This document shows positions 28,324 through 35,799 of a stretch of DNA of 49,230 bases, in pieces. Every line of letters starts with the position of its first letter. Positions within the stretch are counted from its first letter, which is position 1. This DNA comes from Moraxella caprae DSM 19149 (GTDB taxonomy: Bacteria > Pseudomonadota > Gammaproteobacteria > Pseudomonadales > Moraxellaceae). A program made the position numbers and the translations under genes. The stretch spans positions 1 through 49,230 of the forward strand of contig NZ_AUGF01000020.1 of assembly GCF_000426885.1 (NCBI RefSeq), written 5' to 3'. The notes under the pieces were generated by a model. That model was given only the letters and a program-made list of their open reading frames with translations. It did not search any database and had not been told where the DNA came from.

Positions 28324-29178
28324 ATGCTAAGATTGGCGATTTTTGCGGACATTCATGGCAAATTTTTATTACCCTTTAAATTGGTGGATTATTATCAAGC
28401 CCTGACAGGACAAGCGATTGATGCCATTATCCAATGTGGCGACATGGGAGTATTTCCTGAAAAAAACAACATGGATAAAGCGACATTAAGACACGCCAGA
28501 CATGACAGAGATGAGTTGGGTTTTATGGATAATTTTGTCAAAATGGATAGTGACATTGCCAAATTTTTAAATACGCTCAATATCCCCATGTATGCCGTGC
28601 GTGGCAATCACGAAGACCATGATTTTTTGGATAATTTAGAAAATAACAGCGATAAAAATTTGCCTTATTTTCATATTGATTGTTATCAAAAAATTCGGGT
28701 ATTAAAAACAGGCTTTCCACTCATATTAACCAATGACGCCGACAGCATTAGCCTATTGGGCATTGGGCGAATTGGCGATAGAAAAGGGCGAGAGCATAAA
28801 ACGTTTATCCAAAACTATGAACGAGAACAATTAAAAAAGCTCTATAAAACCTGTGGCGACATGGATATTTTAATCACTCATGACAAACCAATCGAAAGTA
28901 TTCGTGGTTATGGTTCATCTGACGTGGCAGACGCATTGGATAATATCGCTTTTTGTTATCATTTTTATGGGCATACGGGCGAGCCTTATCATGAAACACT
29001 TGCTGATAATGGCATTACCCAATCGGTAAAAATCAAAGAATTGGAATTTAATCAAAAAGGCAAATTAGAAACAGGCTCTATGATAATTTTAGAAAAAGAC
29101 AAAGACAATATCAGCATAAAAAGCGTGCCATTATTTGACATTATTCATTTTGATAAAGAAAGTTGGCGATATGTATGA
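28324..29178 (+). CDS. Calcineurin-like metallophosphoesterase
   Basis: This is a 284-residue cytosolic phosphoesterase. The metal-binding motifs are all present: DIH (Asp9, His11), GD (39-40), GNHE (94-97), 'ILITHDKP' and 'YGHTGEPYH'. They are in the order of the calcineurin superfamily. It follows the class IV aminotransferase-like gene by one base. An rtcB RNA ligase gene lies downstream on the same strand, beyond a separate transcription unit. RNA end processing is a possible role, but the sequence itself shows only a generic phosphoesterase. Confidence 0.82.
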   Translation: MLRLAIFADIHGKFLLPFKLVDYYQALTGQAIDAIIQCGDMGVFPEKNNMDKATLRHARHDRDELGFMDNFVKMDSDIAKFLNTLNIPMYAVRGNHEDHDFLDNLENNSDKNLPYFHIDCYQKIRVLKTGFPLILTNDADSISLLGIGRIGDRKGREHKTFIQNYEREQLKKLYKTCGDMDILITHDKPIESIRGYGSSDVADALDNIAFCYHFYGHTGEPYHETLADNGITQSVKIKELEFNQKGKLETGSMIILEKDKDNISIKSVPLFDIIHFDKESWRYV

Positions 29179-29214
29179 CTGTTTGGGATTTTTATAAAAA
29201 TTTTTAAAAACCCC

Positions 29215-29242
29215 TTGACTTTTTATTTTTATCGCTTATCAT
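29215..29242 (+). promoter_or_regulatory. Strong sigma70-type promoter of a short transcription unit
   Basis: TTGACT (29215-29220), a 16-base T-rich spacer, then TATCAT (29237-29242). It lies 68 bases before a 25-codon reading frame. Confidence 0.7.
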
Positions 29243-29248
29243 ATACGC

Positions 29249-29456
29249 ATTCACGCACCAAATACGCTTGGTGTATTTCATTCACCCAAACAGCAATAGG
29301 AGTAAAACAATGTCTGTATCTTACAATCTTTGTAATTCAAAAAAGACCAGCCGTTTTGACTGTTTGGGCAAATCATTTTTGATATAAGCCTTATATCAAG
29401 CCAAACACATAAAGACGGTGGCAAGCCTTAATCTACAAGGCTTTCACCGTTTTTTA
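29249..29456 (+). ncRNA. Candidate short structured RNA with an internal small reading frame
   Basis: The ~205-base unit starts after a promoter, has a 5' hairpin (CACCAA/TTGGTG region), and has a well-placed AGGAG. A 25-codon frame follows, then a palindrome (TTGATATAAG/CTTATATCAA) over its stop codon and a strong terminator. It may be a regulatory RNA, a small-protein mRNA, or both. The promoter-terminator pair is seen directly; transcription is inferred. Confidence 0.5.
29310..29387 (+). CDS. Possible 25-residue small protein
   Basis: ATG 29310 is preceded by AGGAG (29298-29302) with a seven-base spacing, an unusually good initiation site for this window. The predicted peptide begins MSVSYNLCNSKK and ends DCLGKSFLI. 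It has two cysteines and no membrane segment. I do not recognise it. It could be a leader peptide or a real small protein. Confidence 0.4.
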   Translation: MSVSYNLCNSKKTSRFDCLGKSFLI

Positions 29457-29457
29457 T
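29413..29457 (+). terminator. Strong rho-independent terminator
   Basis: The stem ACGGTG-AAGCCTT pairs with AAGGCTT-CACCGT, with a small internal bulge and the loop AATCTAC, and is followed by six T residues. It closes the short transcription unit. Confidence 0.88.
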
Positions 29458-29497
29458 TGTCTAAAATTTGCCCAAAAAATCGCTAAGATTTGTCTTA

Positions 29498-29525
29498 AAA
29501 ATTGATAAACTGCTTTATCAATTTT
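29498..29525. other. Perfect 12-bp inverted repeat
   Basis: AAAATTGATAAA (29498-29509), loop CTGC, TTTATCAATTTT (29514-29525). It could be a second hairpin or an operator. The rest of the gap 29458-29868 holds only the family C repeat and no gene that I can see. Confidence 0.5.
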
Positions 29526-29684
29526 GACGGTTTTCTTTTCCAAAAATATTGTCTTTTATTTGTCATTTTTATATTTAAAAATGATTGGGGAAGGATTGTC
29601 TTTTTAATCTGTGTTTACTTAATTAGCTAAAAATTGAATGATTTTTGGTTGGGGTTTTTATATCAAAAATTTGGTTTTTTTTAA

Positions 29685-29835
29685 ATACACCTAATGAAAT
29701 TAATATTTATCACAGGCTTTGTAGGGGCGTGTTGCACACACCCTTGATGATATAATGATTTTATTGGATGTGCAGAGCCAGTCCCTATACCTACATATCA
29801 TAAATTTGTGGTAATTTTAATGTTTCTTTATCTAA
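29685..29835 (-). repeat. Dispersed palindromic repeat (family C), diverged copy
   Basis: It starts ATACACCTAATGAAATTAAT, includes TTTGTAGGGGCGTG, and ends near AATGTTTCTTTAT. It has the same orientation as the copy at 26764-26912 but is more decayed, with the internal palindromes partly lost. Confidence 0.65.
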
Positions 29836-29868
29836 ACCCCCAAACCAACTCAAAAGAGAAATAATTTT

Positions 29869-31083
29869 ATGAGTATCGGACTTATTTTAAATGAAAATGG
29901 CAACAATGGCGTGCCTGTCAAAATCTTTACCAAAGACGTGGAGCAAAAGGCGTTAAATCAGCTCTACGCGATGAGCCAGCTACAATTTATCCATAGCCAT
30001 ATCGCCGTCATGCCTGACGTTCATGCGGGCAAGGGGGCGACTGTGGGGAGCGTGATTCCGACCAAATCGGCAATCATTCCGTCTGCGGTGGGCGTGGATA
30101 TTGGTTGTGGTATGAACGCCCTACGCCTGTCTATCAAGGCAGGGCAGTTGCCCGACAACCTAAAGCCTGCCCGCCTTGCCATTGAAAAACACGTTCCTGT
30201 CGGCTTTGAAAAGCACAAGCAAATCATGGCAAAAATGAGTACGCTTGACCCGCTTGCCATTCGTCTCAAAAAAATTACCGACAAGCACAAGGGCTTGTTA
30301 AAAATGATGAGTAACTTTGACAGAACGTGGGCAAAACAGCTTGGCACGTTGGGCGGTGGCAATCACTTTATTGAGCTGTGCGTGGACGAGAATGATGACG
30401 TATGGATTATGCTTCACTCTGGTTCTCGTGGGATTGGCTCGTGTATTGGCGAGTATTTTATTAGCCTTGCCAAAAAGGTGAATGAGACGTGTTTTGGTTA
30501 TATTCCTGACCGTGAGCTGTCGTATTTGGCACAGGGTACGCCGTTTTTTGACAATTATATTGAGGCGGTGGGCTGGGCTCAGGACTATGCGACCGAAAAC
30601 CGCCGTGAGATGATGAGACTCATTATCAAAGCCTTACAAAGCAAAGACGCACAATTTCCCCGCTTTACCGTAACCAAAGAGGCGATAAACTGTCATCACA
30701 ACTATGTGAGCCGTGAGACGCATTTTGGCAGTTCGGTCTATGTAACTCGCAAGGGAGCGATTAGTGCCTATGAGGGCGAGCTTGGCATTATCCCCGGCTC
30801 TATGGGGGCGAAATCCTATATCGTGCGTGGGCGTGGCAATAGCGAGAGTTTTTGTTCGTGTTCGCATGGGGCAGGGCGTAGGCTAAGCCGTGGGCGTGCG
30901 GTGCGTGAGTTTGGCTTGGCGGATTTGGTCGCTCAGACGGACGGTATCGAATGCCGTAAAGATAAGGGCGTGCTGGACGAGATTCCACAGGCGTATAAAG
31001 ATATTGATGAGGTCATGGCAAACCAAACCGATTTGGTGGAGGTGGTGCATACCTTAAAACAGGTGATGTGTATTAAGGGGTGA
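29869..31083 (+). CDS. rtcB: RNA-splicing ligase RtcB
   Basis: RtcB joins RNA ends bearing 2',3'-cyclic phosphate or 3'-phosphate to 5'-OH, using GTP and Mn2+. The protein has 'VMPDVHAGKGATVGSVIPT', 'GVDIGCGMNALRL' (metal cysteine), 'LGTLGGGNHFIELC', 'HSGSRGIG', 'NCHHNY' and the guanylylated-histidine region 'CSCSHGAGRRLSRG'. It has 404 residues, the short bacterial form. No rtcA or rtcR is seen. ATG 29869 has AGAGAAATA upstream. Confidence 0.94.
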   Translation: MSIGLILNENGNNGVPVKIFTKDVEQKALNQLYAMSQLQFIHSHIAVMPDVHAGKGATVGSVIPTKSAIIPSAVGVDIGCGMNALRLSIKAGQLPDNLKPARLAIEKHVPVGFEKHKQIMAKMSTLDPLAIRLKKITDKHKGLLKMMSNFDRTWAKQLGTLGGGNHFIELCVDENDDVWIMLHSGSRGIGSCIGEYFISLAKKVNETCFGYIPDRELSYLAQGTPFFDNYIEAVGWAQDYATENRREMMRLIIKALQSKDAQFPRFTVTKEAINCHHNYVSRETHFGSSVYVTRKGAISAYEGELGIIPGSMGAKSYIVRGRGNSESFCSCSHGAGRRLSRGRAVREFGLADLVAQTDGIECRKDKGVLDEIPQAYKDIDEVMANQTDLVEVVHTLKQVMCIKG

Positions 31084-31120
31084 TGAATGATTTTTTATTT
31101 GTCATTTTGGAAAATAAGTG

Positions 31121-31143
31121 CAGGGCAAATTACATTTGCCCTG
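31121..31143. terminator. Hairpin after rtcB
   Basis: CAGGGCAAA and TTTGCCCTG form a perfect nine-base-pair stem with the loop TTACA. There is no clear T-run, so it could be a weak terminator or an mRNA-stabilising hairpin. A related sequence lies at 114-131 before folB. Confidence 0.5.
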
Positions 31144-31233
31144 TGTTAAATTTGGATTTTGGGGCGAATAAATTACCCTTATACGTCCAAATTCTAAAAT
31201 ATATTTTGATTTAATCCAACATGGGAAAATAAC

Positions 31234-31449
31234 ATGAAAAATCAAAAAGAGCTTATCAAACTTGGCGAAAAATTGGCAAATCACCCAATTTACCCAAGTG
31301 CGATTAAAGTACGCAACCAAACCGCCTTAAACCCTTTATTAAAAAAGGGTGGTGTTCATGATAAAGACAACCCCAAAACACGCCATAAAAAAGAGCGTGC
31401 CAAAATACGTTTGCACCTAAAACATAAGGGGTATGACAACAATTTTTAA
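31234..31449 (+). CDS. Small, very basic conserved-looking protein
   Basis: This 71-residue protein has a strongly positive C-terminal half ('LLKKGGVHDKDNPKTRHKK' followed by 'ERAKIRLHLKHKG'), suggesting binding to nucleic acid or ribosomes. The N-terminal part is 'MKNQKELIKLGEKLANHPIYP'. I do not recognise the family with certainty; it does not match ArfA well. ATG follows 'ATGGGAAAATAAC'. It sits between rtcB and the Hvf-type operon. Confidence 0.6.
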   Translation: MKNQKELIKLGEKLANHPIYPSAIKVRNQTALNPLLKKGGVHDKDNPKTRHKKERAKIRLHLKHKGYDNNF

Positions 31450-31466
31450 AAATTTTTCAAATTTTT

Positions 31467-31494
31467 TGTAAGATATTTGCCCCACGTCCGTCTA
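31467..31494 (+). promoter_or_regulatory. Candidate ECF-sigma promoter before hvfA
   Basis: TGTAAG (31467-31472), 16 bases, CGTCTA (31489-31494). The bipartite form with a CGTC-type -10 is characteristic of many ECF sigma factors and unlike the sigma70 promoters elsewhere in this window. An ECF-type sigma gene lies in the same operon (36531-37118). Confidence 0.5.
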
Positions 31495-31538
31495 AGATAT
31501 ATCATAAAATGGTTTATGATGTTTAATTGGAGTTTATC

Positions 31539-31961
31539 ATGTCAAATCTTAACCGTAAAATCACAGGTCTTGCCGTAGCAACCCTACTTGCCACAGGACT
31601 TACTGCTTGTAAAGAAGAAAAGGTGGAAGCACAGCCCATGGAGAAAGGCTACCAAAATGCCGAGCCAGCTCAGCCTGCTACTGCCGAGCCTAACACCGCT
31701 ACCGCTACCAAAACTGCCGAAGGCAAATGCGGTGAGGGCAAATGTGGCGAAGCAGGGTGCAGTGCCACCATGACCGACAAATCAGCCGAAGGTAAATGTG
31801 GCGAAGGTAAATGCGGAGCCGAAGCAAAAGCAGGCGATAAAAGTGCTCATGCAGGTTGTGGAGCGAACACCGCTACTGCTACCGCCGACAAATCAGCAAC
31901 TGCCAGTTGTGGAGCAAGCACCAACAAAAACGCTAATGCCAGTTGTGGCGGTAACAAATAA
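31539..31961 (+). CDS. hvfA: HvfA-like RiPP precursor, Cys-rich EGKCG repeats
   Basis: This 140-residue precursor is exported. Residues 1-24 form a signal with a possible lipobox (LTAC, Cys24). A Pro/Ala/Thr spacer follows, then EGKCGEGKCG at 61-70 with EAGC (71-74), and a second EGKCGEGKCG at 84-93. Looser HAGC, TASC and NASC sites follow at Cys107, Cys124 and Cys136. In Haemophilus influenzae HvfA, cysteines of EGKCG motifs are converted by a DUF692/DUF2063 enzyme pair to Cu(I)-binding groups. I start at ATG 31539, with GGAG six bases ahead. The downstream genes supply HvfB, HvfC and HvfD, which makes the call firm. Confidence 0.9.
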   Translation: MSNLNRKITGLAVATLLATGLTACKEEKVEAQPMEKGYQNAEPAQPATAEPNTATATKTAEGKCGEGKCGEAGCSATMTDKSAEGKCGEGKCGAEAKAGDKSAHAGCGANTATATADKSATASCGASTNKNANASCGGNK

Positions 31962-32052
31962 ATAGCGGTTTAGGCTTGCATGACAGGGTTTTGGGAATTT
32001 TTCACAACCTTGTTATACACTAATGATTTTGGCAAATAAATTGGAGAAAAAG

Positions 32053-33369
32053 ATGATACAAACCAAAAACTTAATCATCGGCTTTGGTAAAGCAGGCAAA
32101 ACGCTGGCAGGGCTGTTTGACAAACAGGGCGAGCGTACCATTTTGGTTGAGCAATCGGACAAAATGTATGGCGGAACGTGTATTAACGTGGGCTGTATTC
32201 CGTCAAAAAAACTGATTCATGAAGCCAAAACAGACAGTTTTGCCGTTGCCATGCAGGACAAGGACAAACTCATCTCTGCCTTGCGTGAAGCTAATTTTAA
32301 CAAAATCAATGATTTGCCAAATGTGACCGTCATCAATGCACAAGCGAGCTTTGTTGATGATAACACTGTTGCCCTATCCACAGGCGAGACGGTGCGTGCC
32401 GAGCGGATTTTTATCAACACGGGCACGACCCCCATTATGCCACCGATTGCAGGCGTGGACGGCGAGCGTGTTTATGACAGCACGGGGCTTTTAAACTTAG
32501 GCGACAGCCAAGCGACCGCCCCCAAGCGACTGGTTATCGTGGGTGCAGGCTTTATCGCCCTTGAATTTGCCTTTATGTATCACGCTTTTGGCAGTCAAGT
32601 GAGCATTGTTGAAAAATTTGACAGCTTTTTGCCAAACGTTGATGATGATGTGCGTGCGATTGTGCTTGACCTATTAAATGAGCGTGGCATTACGGTGCAT
32701 TTAGGGCAAGATGTCCAAGAATTTAAACACCTAACAGAGCATACCCAAGTCATCACCGATAAGATGACCCTTGACGCTGATGCTGTGCTTGTCGCCATTG
32801 GCAGACGACCTAACACAGATGGTCTAAACCTACAAAACACAAGCGTACAGCTAAGCGAGCGTGGCTATGTGGTGTGCGATGACAAACTAAAAGCCACCGA
32901 CCACATTTGGGCGATGGGCGATGTCGCAGGTTCACCGCAGTTTACCTACATCTCGCTTGATGATTATCGCATTGTGGCGGATGATTTGTTTGGGAACGGC
33001 ACACGCCACAGAGCCGACCGCCACACCTTCCCAACGAGTGTTTTTATCACACCGCCTTTATCACAAATTGGCCTGAGCGAAAAACAAGCCAAAGACAGTG
33101 GCAAAAATTACCAAGTGGCAACCTTGCCCGCCCAAGCCATTGTCAAAGCCAAAATCACAGGCAATACCAAAGGCTTATTAAAAGCGATTGTGGATAAAGA
33201 CAATAACGAGATTTTGGGCGTTACGTTGTTTTGTGAAAATAGCCATGAGATTATCAATTTATTTAAATTGGCAATGGATAATGGCGTTAAAGCGGATTAT
33301 TTTAAAGAGCAAATTTTTACGCACCCAACCATTAGCGAATCATTAAATGATTTATTTGCCAAATTTTAA
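32053..33369 (+). CDS. rclA: RclA-like flavoprotein disulfide/copper reductase
   Basis: This 438-residue FAD- and NAD(P)H-dependent class I disulfide oxidoreductase closely resembles E. coli RclA: 'IIGFGKAGKTLAG', the redox pair in 'GGTCINVGCIPSK', 'INTGTTPIMPPIAG', 'YDSTGLLNL', 'IWAMGDVAGSPQFTYISLDDYRI' and the C-terminal 'QIFTHPTISESLNDLF'. RclA protects against hypochlorous acid and reduces Cu(II). I start at ATG 32053 (GGAG with six-base spacing) rather than 32023. It lies 91 bases after hvfA and in the same direction, so it is part of the same operon or readthrough unit. Confidence 0.9.
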   Translation: MIQTKNLIIGFGKAGKTLAGLFDKQGERTILVEQSDKMYGGTCINVGCIPSKKLIHEAKTDSFAVAMQDKDKLISALREANFNKINDLPNVTVINAQASFVDDNTVALSTGETVRAERIFINTGTTPIMPPIAGVDGERVYDSTGLLNLGDSQATAPKRLVIVGAGFIALEFAFMYHAFGSQVSIVEKFDSFLPNVDDDVRAIVLDLLNERGITVHLGQDVQEFKHLTEHTQVITDKMTLDADAVLVAIGRRPNTDGLNLQNTSVQLSERGYVVCDDKLKATDHIWAMGDVAGSPQFTYISLDDYRIVADDLFGNGTRHRADRHTFPTSVFITPPLSQIGLSEKQAKDSGKNYQVATLPAQAIVKAKITGNTKGLLKAIVDKDNNEILGVTLFCENSHEIINLFKLAMDNGVKADYFKEQIFTHPTISESLNDLFAKF

Positions 33370-33413
33370 TTGTTTTTAAATAAATTTAATTGGTGTAATT
33401 TAGAAGGTGTCTT

Positions 33414-33803
33414 ATGAAAAAACTCACTCTTGCCATTGCAATTAGCATTTTGGGATTAACTGCGTGTAACAGTTTTGCCAATACCTCATCAAAACAAAAC
33501 AATGCCAAATCTCAAACCCAAACTCAATCACAAATCAAACCAAAAGCAAAAGGCGTTTGGATTGATGTGCGTAGCCCAGAAGAGTATCAAGCAGGGCATT
33601 TGTCAAATAGCATAAATATCCCTGTTGGCGATATTGCATCAAAGATTTCTGCCATTGAACCCAATAAAGACAACCCTATCAATCTGTATTGCCGTAGTGG
33701 TAGACGTGCCGAAGTTGCTCGCACAGAACTCTTAAAATTGGGCTATACCAATGTTACCAATCACGGCGGTTATGAAGACCTAAAACAACAAGGCTATCGT
33801 TAA
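33414..33803 (+). CDS. Periplasmic rhodanese-like lipoprotein
   Basis: This 129-residue protein has a lipoprotein signal ('LGLTACNS', Cys18), a Q/K-rich spacer and one rhodanese domain (about residues 45-127). 'WIDVRSPEEYQAGHLSNSINIP' and the active-site loop CRSGRR are present, so the catalytic cysteine is intact. Rhodaneses transfer sulfane sulfur. Being extracytoplasmic beside a Cys-modified peptide, it may supply or remove sulfur or repair oxidised thiols; this is inference. The next gene follows after ten bases. Confidence 0.85.
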   Translation: MKKLTLAIAISILGLTACNSFANTSSKQNNAKSQTQTQSQIKPKAKGVWIDVRSPEEYQAGHLSNSINIPVGDIASKISAIEPNKDNPINLYCRSGRRAEVARTELLKLGYTNVTNHGGYEDLKQQGYR

Positions 33804-33813
33804 GAAGTGTTTT

Positions 33814-34014
33814 ATGAAAATCAATGTTGGTAAACCTGATAAAATTGTACGAATTATTTTGGGTGTTGTTATTATTGGCTTGGGTGTTTATTTTGGTTCG
33901 TGGTGGGGAATTGTTGGGCTTGTACTGTTATTAACAGGCTTTATGAATTTTTGCCCCATTTATCATATTTTGGGCATCAGCACTTGCAAATGCCATGTTG
34001 ATAACAAACCCTAA
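33814..34014 (+). CDS. DUF2892 small membrane protein
   Basis: This 66-residue protein has two hydrophobic helices separated by 'FGSWWG' and a C-terminal 'FCPIYHILGISTCKCH' with three cysteines. It matches the DUF2892 domain, which is fused to rhodanese in E. coli YgaP; here the two parts are separate adjacent genes. A membrane thiol-relay with the rhodanese is plausible. The sequence alone does not show the partner. Confidence 0.82.
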   Translation: MKINVGKPDKIVRIILGVVIIGLGVYFGSWWGIVGLVLLLTGFMNFCPIYHILGISTCKCHVDNKP

Positions 34015-34030
34015 TAATTAGGAAAATGAC

Positions 34031-34939
34031 ATGATAAATAAAAGACCATTACACGGGGCAGGGCTTGGCTTTCGCCGTGAGTTATTGCCACAAATGTCTC
34101 TTGATGATGCCAATGCCATTCATCAATTAAGCCAGATTGATTTTTTTGAAGTGTCGCCTGAAAATTGGATAAACTCCCACGGAATTATGGGCGGACGTTT
34201 TGAAAATATCTTGCGTGCTTATAGCGAGCGGTTTTCTTTTATTTGTCATGGACTTTCTTTGTCTATTGGCAGTTCAAAAGAATTGGACGTGGCTCATGTA
34301 AATAATATTAAGCATTTTATGAAGTCGCATAACATCAATTTATTTACCGAGCATTTGTCTTGGTGTAGTGATGACAAAGGGCATTTGTATGATTTATTGC
34401 CCATTCCTTGCACCGAAGAAGCGGTATTTTGGGTTGCCGAGCGTATTAAAAAAGTACAAGATATTTTAGGCTCTCAAATTGGCATTGAAAACGCCTCATA
34501 TTATTATCTACCGCCCCAAAGCCAAATGTCCGACAGTGAATTTATTTCTGCGGTGGTAAAAGAAGCTGATTGTTTATTGCATTTAGATGTGAATAATATT
34601 TTTGTCAATAGCCAAAACTTTGGTTTTGATCCACACCAATATTTGCGTGAATTGCCGCTCGAGCGGACGTGTTATTTGCACGTTGCTGGGCATTATGTGG
34701 ATGATGACGGCTTGATTGTGGATACGCATGGCGATAGTGTGGTGGAGCGTGTTTGGGCGTTATTAAATGACGCTTATGGTTTGATATTTGCCAAAACAGG
34801 TAAAGCGGCAGATAAGATTCCGACTTGTTTGGAGCGTGATTTTAATTTCCCAGAACTTAGCGAGCTTACCCGTGAAGTTAAATTCATTCGGGAAATTCAA
34901 GAACGCCATAAAAATAATTCTACATTTAAATTGGCTTAA
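34031..34939 (+). CDS. hvfB: DUF692 multinuclear iron-dependent oxidase HvfB
   Basis: HvfB is the maturase of the RiPP. The TIM-barrel metal ligands of the MNIO family are visible: Glu40, His73 (FICHGLSLSIG), Glu107-His108 (FTEHLSW), Glu153-Asn154 (GIENASYY), Asp186 (LHLDVNNIFVN), His217 and His221 (HVAGHY) and Asp231/His233 (DTHGDSV). Family members (MbnB, TglH, ChrH, HvfB) use iron and O2 to rewrite cysteines in a precursor. The product has 302 residues. It sits between the DUF2892 gene and hvfC; the precursor lies four genes upstream rather than adjacent, which is unusual. Confidence 0.93.
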   Translation: MINKRPLHGAGLGFRRELLPQMSLDDANAIHQLSQIDFFEVSPENWINSHGIMGGRFENILRAYSERFSFICHGLSLSIGSSKELDVAHVNNIKHFMKSHNINLFTEHLSWCSDDKGHLYDLLPIPCTEEAVFWVAERIKKVQDILGSQIGIENASYYYLPPQSQMSDSEFISAVVKEADCLLHLDVNNIFVNSQNFGFDPHQYLRELPLERTCYLHVAGHYVDDDGLIVDTHGDSVVERVWALLNDAYGLIFAKTGKAADKIPTCLERDFNFPELSELTREVKFIREIQERHKNNSTFKLA

Positions 34940-34974
34940 TTATTTTAATGATAATTTAATAAAATGGCATAACA

Positions 34975-35799
34975 ATGATGATTGATAAAGCACCCAAGTT
35001 ACGCATCTTTCATCGTGAATTTGGCGATTATATCCGCAAACAAAAACACGATAATACCGATACCGTGCCTGCTCGTGTGGGGCAATTATATCAAAATCTG
35101 ATTTATAATAATGTCTCTGGTTTTGTCAATCAATGCTTTCCCATTACTCGCAGTATTATTGAGACGCATTTTGGCATATTGGTTTGGCAAAATCTGATTA
35201 AAGATTTTTTAAAACATGGCGATATGGCAAGTCCGTATTTTAGTGAAATTACCGAGCAATTTGTCGGCTATTTGACCGATGATGTTTTGACAAAATTTGA
35301 TTTGCCCATTTATTTGTCCGAATTTGCTCATTATGAATGGGTGGAATTGTTTGTAGATAATCTACCGAACAATAATCCCAAGCCTATTTTAATGCATCAA
35401 AATACGCCCATTTTTATCAATCATACCGCCCAGATTTTATATTATGAATGGGCGGTGCAGGATATTAGCGTGGCATTTTCTCCCAGTCAAAAAAGCCCGA
35501 CTTTTTTGGTGGTGTATCGTAAAGTGGTGGACGGTACATTTAAAACGGCATTTATGACCATAAGCCAGCTTAGTTTTATCATACTAACCTTTATGCAAGA
35601 AAAGCAAAATGAAGAGGTATGTTATCAAAATACAAATGAGTTATTGGCAGAGCTACAACGCACCTTTGAATTAAATGATGAGATTTTTGATAATATCAAA
35701 ACTTCGTTTGATGATTTGGTCAATACAATGATTGATAATCAAATTTTTTATAACAGACTTCCTGCAAAACCCAAAAATAAGGAAAACCGTTCGTGGTGA
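34975..35799 (+). CDS. hvfC: DUF2063 partner protein HvfC, C-terminus altered by a MITE
   Basis: HvfC recruits the precursor to HvfB. It has the N-terminal DUF2063 helical domain ('LRIFHREFGDYIRKQ', 'RVGQLYQNLIYNNVSGFVNQCFPI') and a C-terminal alpha/beta domain. Codons 261-274 (RLPAKPKNKENRSW) lie wholly inside the inserted element at 35755-35878. Removing the element and one AAC target copy would give N260-Q-S-F-stop, a 263-residue protein. The core is intact, so function is probably kept. Confidence 0.9.
   Translation: MMIDKAPKLRIFHREFGDYIRKQKHDNTDTVPARVGQLYQNLIYNNVSGFVNQCFPITRSIIETHFGILVWQNLIKDFLKHGDMASPYFSEITEQFVGYLTDDVLTKFDLPIYLSEFAHYEWVELFVDNLPNNNPKPILMHQNTPIFINHTAQILYYEWAVQDISVAFSPSQKSPTFLVVYRKVVDGTFKTAFMTISQLSFIILTFMQEKQNEEVCYQNTNELLAELQRTFELNDEIFDNIKTSFDDLVNTMIDNQIFYNRLPAKPKNKENRSW

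Noticed and set aside
31234-31449. ArfA ribosome-rescue factor
   Set aside because: Size and basic character fit, but the conserved N-terminal 'G.IKDNA...L..D.LF' pattern is absent.
31527-31538. Upstream TTG start for the HvfA precursor
   Set aside because: It would place the GGAG ribosome binding site inside the coding region; ATG 31539 is correctly spaced.
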